A stretch of DNA of 64,000 nucleotides. It comes from Bacillota bacterium (GTDB lineage: Bacteria > Bacillota > Clostridia > Acetivibrionales > DTU013). Positions within the stretch are counted from its first letter, which is position 1. The number at the start of each line of letters is the position of its first letter. Below, piece after piece: positions 60,672 to 64,000 of the stretch. Below the pieces are notes generated by a model. It did no database searches. It was not told the DNA's origin and was given only the letters and a program-made list of their open reading frames with translations. Location of the stretch: contig JAEXNT010000032.1 of the NCBI GenBank assembly GCA_023439545.1, positions 1 through 64,000 of the forward strand, written 5' to 3'. The position numbers were made by a program, and so were the translations under genes.

Positions 60672-61450
60672 TATATTCTCTGGCGCAGCCTGCTGTGCTC
60701 GTTGAGCGCATTGTCGAGGGCTGTCGCCTCGTTTATGACATTTTCGATCTCCTCGGTCTCAGGATCCGAAAGCTCGCTTGAAAGTATCCTGTGCTTGAAG
60801 CCTACGATCGTGCTCTCGATCTGGTCGAGCCTGACATTGATCATCTCCAGCTCCTCACGGTCTTCCTGCAGAGACTTCAGCAGCTTTTCATCCATTTCGA
60901 CCGTTTTTGTCAGTTCCAGCACGGCCTGATAGTTTTTGAGGGCGCCCAGCTTCCTGTTGTTGAAATTTATCCTTGTATGAAGCTCGTTAAGGTTCTGCTG
61001 AGAAAGCTCGCGCATACTGTCGGCATAATTGCTGGTAAGGCTTAGATAAGCAATAACAAGCTTCAGTGCCTGTTCGATTATTTTCTGCTTGATGGGGTCA
61101 TCCTCGTAATGCTTGAAATAGTTCATCAGCTCTTCTTTTTCCTTGAGTACTCTTACCGCCTTCATCCTGAGATTCTTACCCAGGCGTCCCGCGATCTTTC
61201 TGTAATGGCTGTTGCATTCCCAGCTCAATTTGTCGATACCATCCAGCTTTTCGGACAATTGGACTTCGCTTCTGAACTTGCTGCTTCTGGCCGTACTCAA
61301 TATACCCGCGATGTAAGCGACAACGCCCGCAGCGCCGAACAACCCGGCAAGCCAGCCAAGCCCGTATGTGGAAGCAACAGCTAATGCGAGTATCAAGCCT
61401 ACCGCAAGCATGAATATATTTTTGAATTTAAATGCCGCTCTCAGGTACAT
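60671..61450 (-). CDS. Membrane-anchored coiled-coil protein of unknown function
   Basis: The 259-residue product has two N-terminal membrane helices ('NIFMLAVGLILALAVASTYG' and 'LAGLFGAAGVVAYIAGIL'). About 200 residues of mostly charged helix follow, with likely coiled coils ('LLKSLQEDREELEMINVRLD'). No family is recognised. ATG 61450 is preceded by CAGGGTG. It follows the spoIVFB-like gene by 62 bases on the same strand and may share its transcript. Confidence 0.75.
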   Translation of the reverse strand: MYLRAAFKFKNIFMLAVGLILALAVASTYGLGWLAGLFGAAGVVAYIAGILSTARSSKFRSEVQLSEKLDGIDKLSWECNSHYRKIAGRLGKNLRMKAVRVLKEKEELMNYFKHYEDDPIKQKIIEQALKLVIAYLSLTSNYADSMRELSQQNLNELHTRINFNNRKLGALKNYQAVLELTKTVEMDEKLLKSLQEDREELEMINVRLDQIESTIVGFKHRILSSELSDPETEEIENVINEATALDNALNEHSRLRQRI

Positions 61451-61512
61451 ATCGTTATCACCCTGTCTTATTATATATTCGAAGTATGCAAATATCAACA
61501 TTCCTATTATTT

Positions 61513-62421
61513 CTACGTAACAGCGCCCGTATTTGTCTGCGCCGCTTTCCCGCTCAGGCCGATCAGCTGCCCGAACGTCATATTTTCACCATCCCGTGCC
61601 ATTGCGTCAATGATTTCGTTTTCGGTAAAAACCTTAAGTATTCGCATATCGTCATCGAGTACATATATGATATGAAACATGTCAAAATCCATATTTCCAA
61701 TAATATCGGACAACAGCTTATTCTTTGCAACCACCAGATCTCTCGCAGGATAAATACCTTTTTTAAGAAACCTCGCGCGTCTGTAAAGTATCTGCCTAAT
61801 ATTCATAAAAGCACTCTCCATTCCGCCGTTCCTGAGCAGCAGCATCATGTACGCTCCGGCTATGATCAAACTGATATTCAGAGTACCAGTATATGCCTGA
61901 TAGAGCCCATAAAGCACCACCGCCGACGAAGTGATCCACGCGGTGATCCGGACTATCCTTCCTGCCGCCAGCAGTCCGATACTGCCTGAAAGCAGCGAAT
62001 GCAATATCCTTCCTCCATCCAGCGGAAAGACAGGCAATAGGTTGAATAGCGTAAGCAGCAGGTTTGTCGCCGAAACCAGTCCCATTATCTCACTTAGCCC
62101 GGGAAAGAGAATGCCGGCTGCGAGCCCTGCCGCAAAAAGCAGCAAATTGACTGCCGGACCGGCGGAATAAATCAATACAAGCGCTTGCCGCGAGCAGTTA
62201 ACATCGGGTATTTCGGCGGAGAATCCGACGGGCGATATACTGATTGAAGAAGGTATTACCCCCCTGGCCCTGGCCACGGCAATATGGCTCATTTCATGCA
62301 GCGTTATGGAAAAAAAGGCCGCGCTGTATTCTTTCCAGCAGCCGGTCATAATCAATACCGGGGGCAATATAATGAACAGTATGCTTATCCTGATTTCCAG
62401 CTTTCCGTGCCTGAACCTCAA
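61513..62421 (-). CDS. spoIVFB: SpoIVFB-like intramembrane metalloprotease (M50)
   Basis: Site-2 protease family. In Bacillus SpoIVFB cleaves pro-sigma-K. The 302-residue protein has the zinc motif 'HEMSH' (H42, E43, H46), the third ligand Asp135 in 'NLLPVFPLDGGR', and a C-terminal CBS-like regulatory domain (about 215-295), the known SpoIVFB layout. It starts with TTG overlapping the stop of the upstream gene. Confidence 0.92.
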   Translation of the reverse strand: MRFRHGKLEIRISILFIILPPVLIMTGCWKEYSAAFFSITLHEMSHIAVARARGVIPSSISISPVGFSAEIPDVNCSRQALVLIYSAGPAVNLLLFAAGLAAGILFPGLSEIMGLVSATNLLLTLFNLLPVFPLDGGRILHSLLSGSIGLLAAGRIVRITAWITSSAVVLYGLYQAYTGTLNISLIIAGAYMMLLLRNGGMESAFMNIRQILYRRARFLKKGIYPARDLVVAKNKLLSDIIGNMDFDMFHIIYVLDDDMRILKVFTENEIIDAMARDGENMTFGQLIGLSGKAAQTNTGAVT

Positions 62422-63572
62422 TCGGCGTCCACACTGATGTACTCAAGCGGATTTACGGGCTTGCCATCCTTCCACACCTCGAAATGCAGATGCTTTCCCA
62501 CAGATATGGCCGAATTCCCGATCCGGGCTACTACATCCCCTTTGCTGAGCATAGTTCCTTTTTGAACAGTGAAACCTGAACAGCCGGCATACACCGTCTG
62601 CAACCCGCCTTTATGGGTTATCCTTATGAAAGCGCCGTATTCCGGAGATATTCCGGCTTCTGCGACCTCTCCATCCGCTGCGGCGACAACGCTGCCGCCC
62701 GGTTTCAACCCTATGTCTATGCCGTTGTGCTCAATTGTATCAGAATTGCCGCCGCTGATTTTACCAAATGGCGTATCGATGGACCCATATACCGGAGCGA
62801 TCATCTCGGGCAGCTCGGTTGCCGCTTCTTCGCTGCTGGCTGCCAGTACCGAGGTCTCCGGACGCGCAAGAGCTTCTCCTATACCGCTCCCGGTATCGGA
62901 GTTGTTCGCTGAATTTTCAACAGAACCGTCAGAAATATTGCTTTTTGTACCCGCTGCATTTAAAGACGTATCGGCCGAATTCTTCGACGTATCCAGACCG
63001 GCGCCGGAGCTGTCCGCCGACGCATAATCGCCGTCGGTTGATGCCGTGGTTTCATGCGAATCGTTAGAAAATTCGATGGAGGTATCCGCCGAACCGGCAT
63101 TCATGTCATCCTGCGCTGACGTCTCCGAGACAATTCCGGACGTGTTCAGGGCGGCATCCGTATCCCCTGAGACGGACTTTATGTCGGTTCCCCCAACGTT
63201 TCCCTCTCCACTCGTATCATCGGCAGTCCGACTTCCCTCAGTTGCCAGAAGCCCGTCATCTGCGGACTTTTTAGCCGAGCCAGGAACAATGCTGTTGCGG
63301 ACGTCCGCCGCAAGATCTTCTACATAGGTGAATATGCTGTTCAATTCCACATTGCGGCTCAGAACATAATCCACCTGTTTGGATATAAAATCCATTGGGG
63401 CGATATGTATACCTTTTATGATAACTACCATCAGGAGCAGGATGATGCAGATCAGTGTCTGTAATGCGAAAAGCCTTTTGAGCCATCCCTTCGACTGGGG
63501 CGTCCTTCTTCGCTTCTGGACTGCAGCGGGCCGTCTGGGCGCATATCTCGGTCTTGCCATGTAACTGTCCAT
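62418..63572 (-). CDS. spoIVFA: SpoIVFA-like M23 (LytM) membrane protein
   Basis: The 384-residue protein has a basic cytoplasmic start, one membrane helix (about 33-53), a long Ser/Asp/Ala-rich linker (about 100-250) and an M23 domain. The zinc ligands of active M23 enzymes are all there: H282 and D286 in 'EHNGIDIG', and 'KHLHFEVW' with H361 and H363. Its overlap with an M50 gene matches the spoIVFA-spoIVFB operon, where SpoIVFA tethers and inhibits SpoIVFB. The linker is unusually long. SpoIIQ-like function is an alternative. Confidence 0.82.
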   Translation of the reverse strand: MDSYMARPRYAPRRPAAVQKRRRTPQSKGWLKRLFALQTLICIILLLMVVIIKGIHIAPMDFISKQVDYVLSRNVELNSIFTYVEDLAADVRNSIVPGSAKKSADDGLLATEGSRTADDTSGEGNVGGTDIKSVSGDTDAALNTSGIVSETSAQDDMNAGSADTSIEFSNDSHETTASTDGDYASADSSGAGLDTSKNSADTSLNAAGTKSNISDGSVENSANNSDTGSGIGEALARPETSVLAASSEEAATELPEMIAPVYGSIDTPFGKISGGNSDTIEHNGIDIGLKPGGSVVAAADGEVAEAGISPEYGAFIRITHKGGLQTVYAGCSGFTVQKGTMLSKGDVVARIGNSAISVGKHLHFEVWKDGKPVNPLEYISVDAD

Positions 63573-63685
63573 ATAGACTCATCTCCTGTATAAAAGTGAA
63601 ATACCCGTATAGATACACGAGAATCCTCTATATATATATTTCTCCAATTCCATTTTTATGTACACGAAACTGTAGGGAAAGACAT

Positions 63686-63715
63686 AAAAAAAGCGGCTGT
63701 CCGGCCGCTTTTTTT
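63686..63715. terminator. Terminator after mgsA
   Basis: AAAAAAAGCGGC/GCCGCTTTTTTT with a 6-base loop; it has T-runs on both strands. Confidence 0.93.
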
Positions 63716-63742
63716 ACAAAAGTCTATTTTAAATGTTAAGGA

Positions 63743-64000
63743 CTACTTCATTTCGCGCCAGTGCAGGTCGCCGCGCTCCAGTCCTTTTATCAGGATCTCG
63801 GCCGTAGCGATGTTCGTTGCAAACGGAATATTGTTGGTGTCGCAAAGCCGCAGCAGAGAATTGATATCGGGTTCGTATTCCCTCGGATTCACAGGATCCC
63901 TCAGGAATATGACAAGATCGATCTCGTTGAGCGATACCCTTGCCGTGATTTGCTGCGTACCGCCCAGAGGGCCGGGCGAAAACTTGTATACGTGCAACCC
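63743..64000 (-). CDS. mgsA: Methylglyoxal synthase-like protein, C-terminal part (partial)
   Basis: The frame runs off the right edge. The visible 85 residues match the second half of MgsA, which converts dihydroxyacetone phosphate to methylglyoxal: 'FSPGPLGGTQQITARVS', 'LVIFLRDPVNPREYEPDINS' and 'NNIPFATNIATAEILIKGL'. The E. coli catalytic Asp71 (in GGDQQ) is replaced by Thr (codon ACG), while the Asp101 position is kept ('EPDI'). Its activity is therefore uncertain. Confidence 0.88.
   Translation of the reverse strand, partial: GLHVYKFSPGPLGGTQQITARVSLNEIDLVIFLRDPVNPREYEPDINSLLRLCDTNNIPFATNIATAEILIKGLERGDLHWREMK

Overview
The window reads as a chromosomal segment of a spore-forming, strictly anaerobic member of the Clostridia. 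Sporulation genes (spoIIAA-spoIIAB-sigF, spoVAC-AD-AE, a spoIVFA-spoIVFB-like pair), a V-type ATPase, an NfnAB-type transhydrogenase, HPr kinase and low-GC Gram-positive promoter and ribosome-site signals all point there. A reducing-end xylanase (GH8), a GH20 hexosaminidase and a glycogen debranching enzyme suggest a polysaccharide user. The genus cannot be named from the sequence.

Layout. 1-1966: accessory edge with the end of an AraC-type regulator, a DUF2804 fragment, a NUDIX hydrolase and a decayed secreted-protein gene. 1967-12749 (minus): an amino-sugar utilisation operon running nanE, solute-binding lipoprotein, two permeases, a UroD-family protein, an alpha/alpha-barrel protein, GH20, a ROK kinase and an RpiR regulator. 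12750-13763: decayed DNA with a broken DUF4434-type gene. A 41-bp direct repeat lies at the broken ends on both sides of this locus. 13820-18544 (minus): lower glycolysis, gap, a fused pgk-tpi and gpmI, separated by terminators. 18737-22734 (minus): DUF2156 protein, pfkA, a PepT-like peptidase and trmL. 22897-31437: a mixed region with a small secreted protein, a fucose-isomerase-family enzyme, two related lipoproteins, a divergent HD-GYP regulator and histidine kinase pair, and GH8. 31519-36852 (minus): a CheX-like protein, the spoVA operon with a sigma-G-like promoter and a new 51-codon first gene, and the spoIIA operon with a sigma-H promoter. 36984-44832 (minus): hprK, PHP phosphatase, murB, rapZ, yvcK, debranching enzyme, whiA. 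44990-53739 (minus): a nine-gene V-ATPase operon (H-I-K-E-C-F-A-B-D), with Na+ ligands visible in subunit K. 53818-54283: two tRNA-Gly genes with promoter and terminator. 55003-64000: nfnAB, a sodium/solute symporter with its 37-residue companion, metF, a membrane coiled-coil protein, the spoIVF pair and the end of a methylglyoxal synthase gene.

How the parts fit. Sugar uptake and phosphorylation feed glycolysis; HPr kinase and YvcK/RapZ-type regulators sit beside cell-wall precursor synthesis (murB). NfnAB links NADH, NADPH and ferredoxin, and the V-ATPase and symporter share a likely sodium economy. The sporulation genes carry promoters matching their expected sigma factors.

The most unusual signals are: (1) a pgk-tpi fusion whose junction is a run of seven A followed by TAG in another frame; (2) an intercistronic stem-loop, present four times, with a compensatory base-pair change and always three bases before the next gene's ribosome site; (3) a methylglyoxal synthase with Thr at the catalytic Asp position; (4) an unannotated spoVA leader peptide gene and a 173-bp nested inverted repeat next to it; (5) an amino-sugar operon containing a UroD-family enzyme of unknown purpose.
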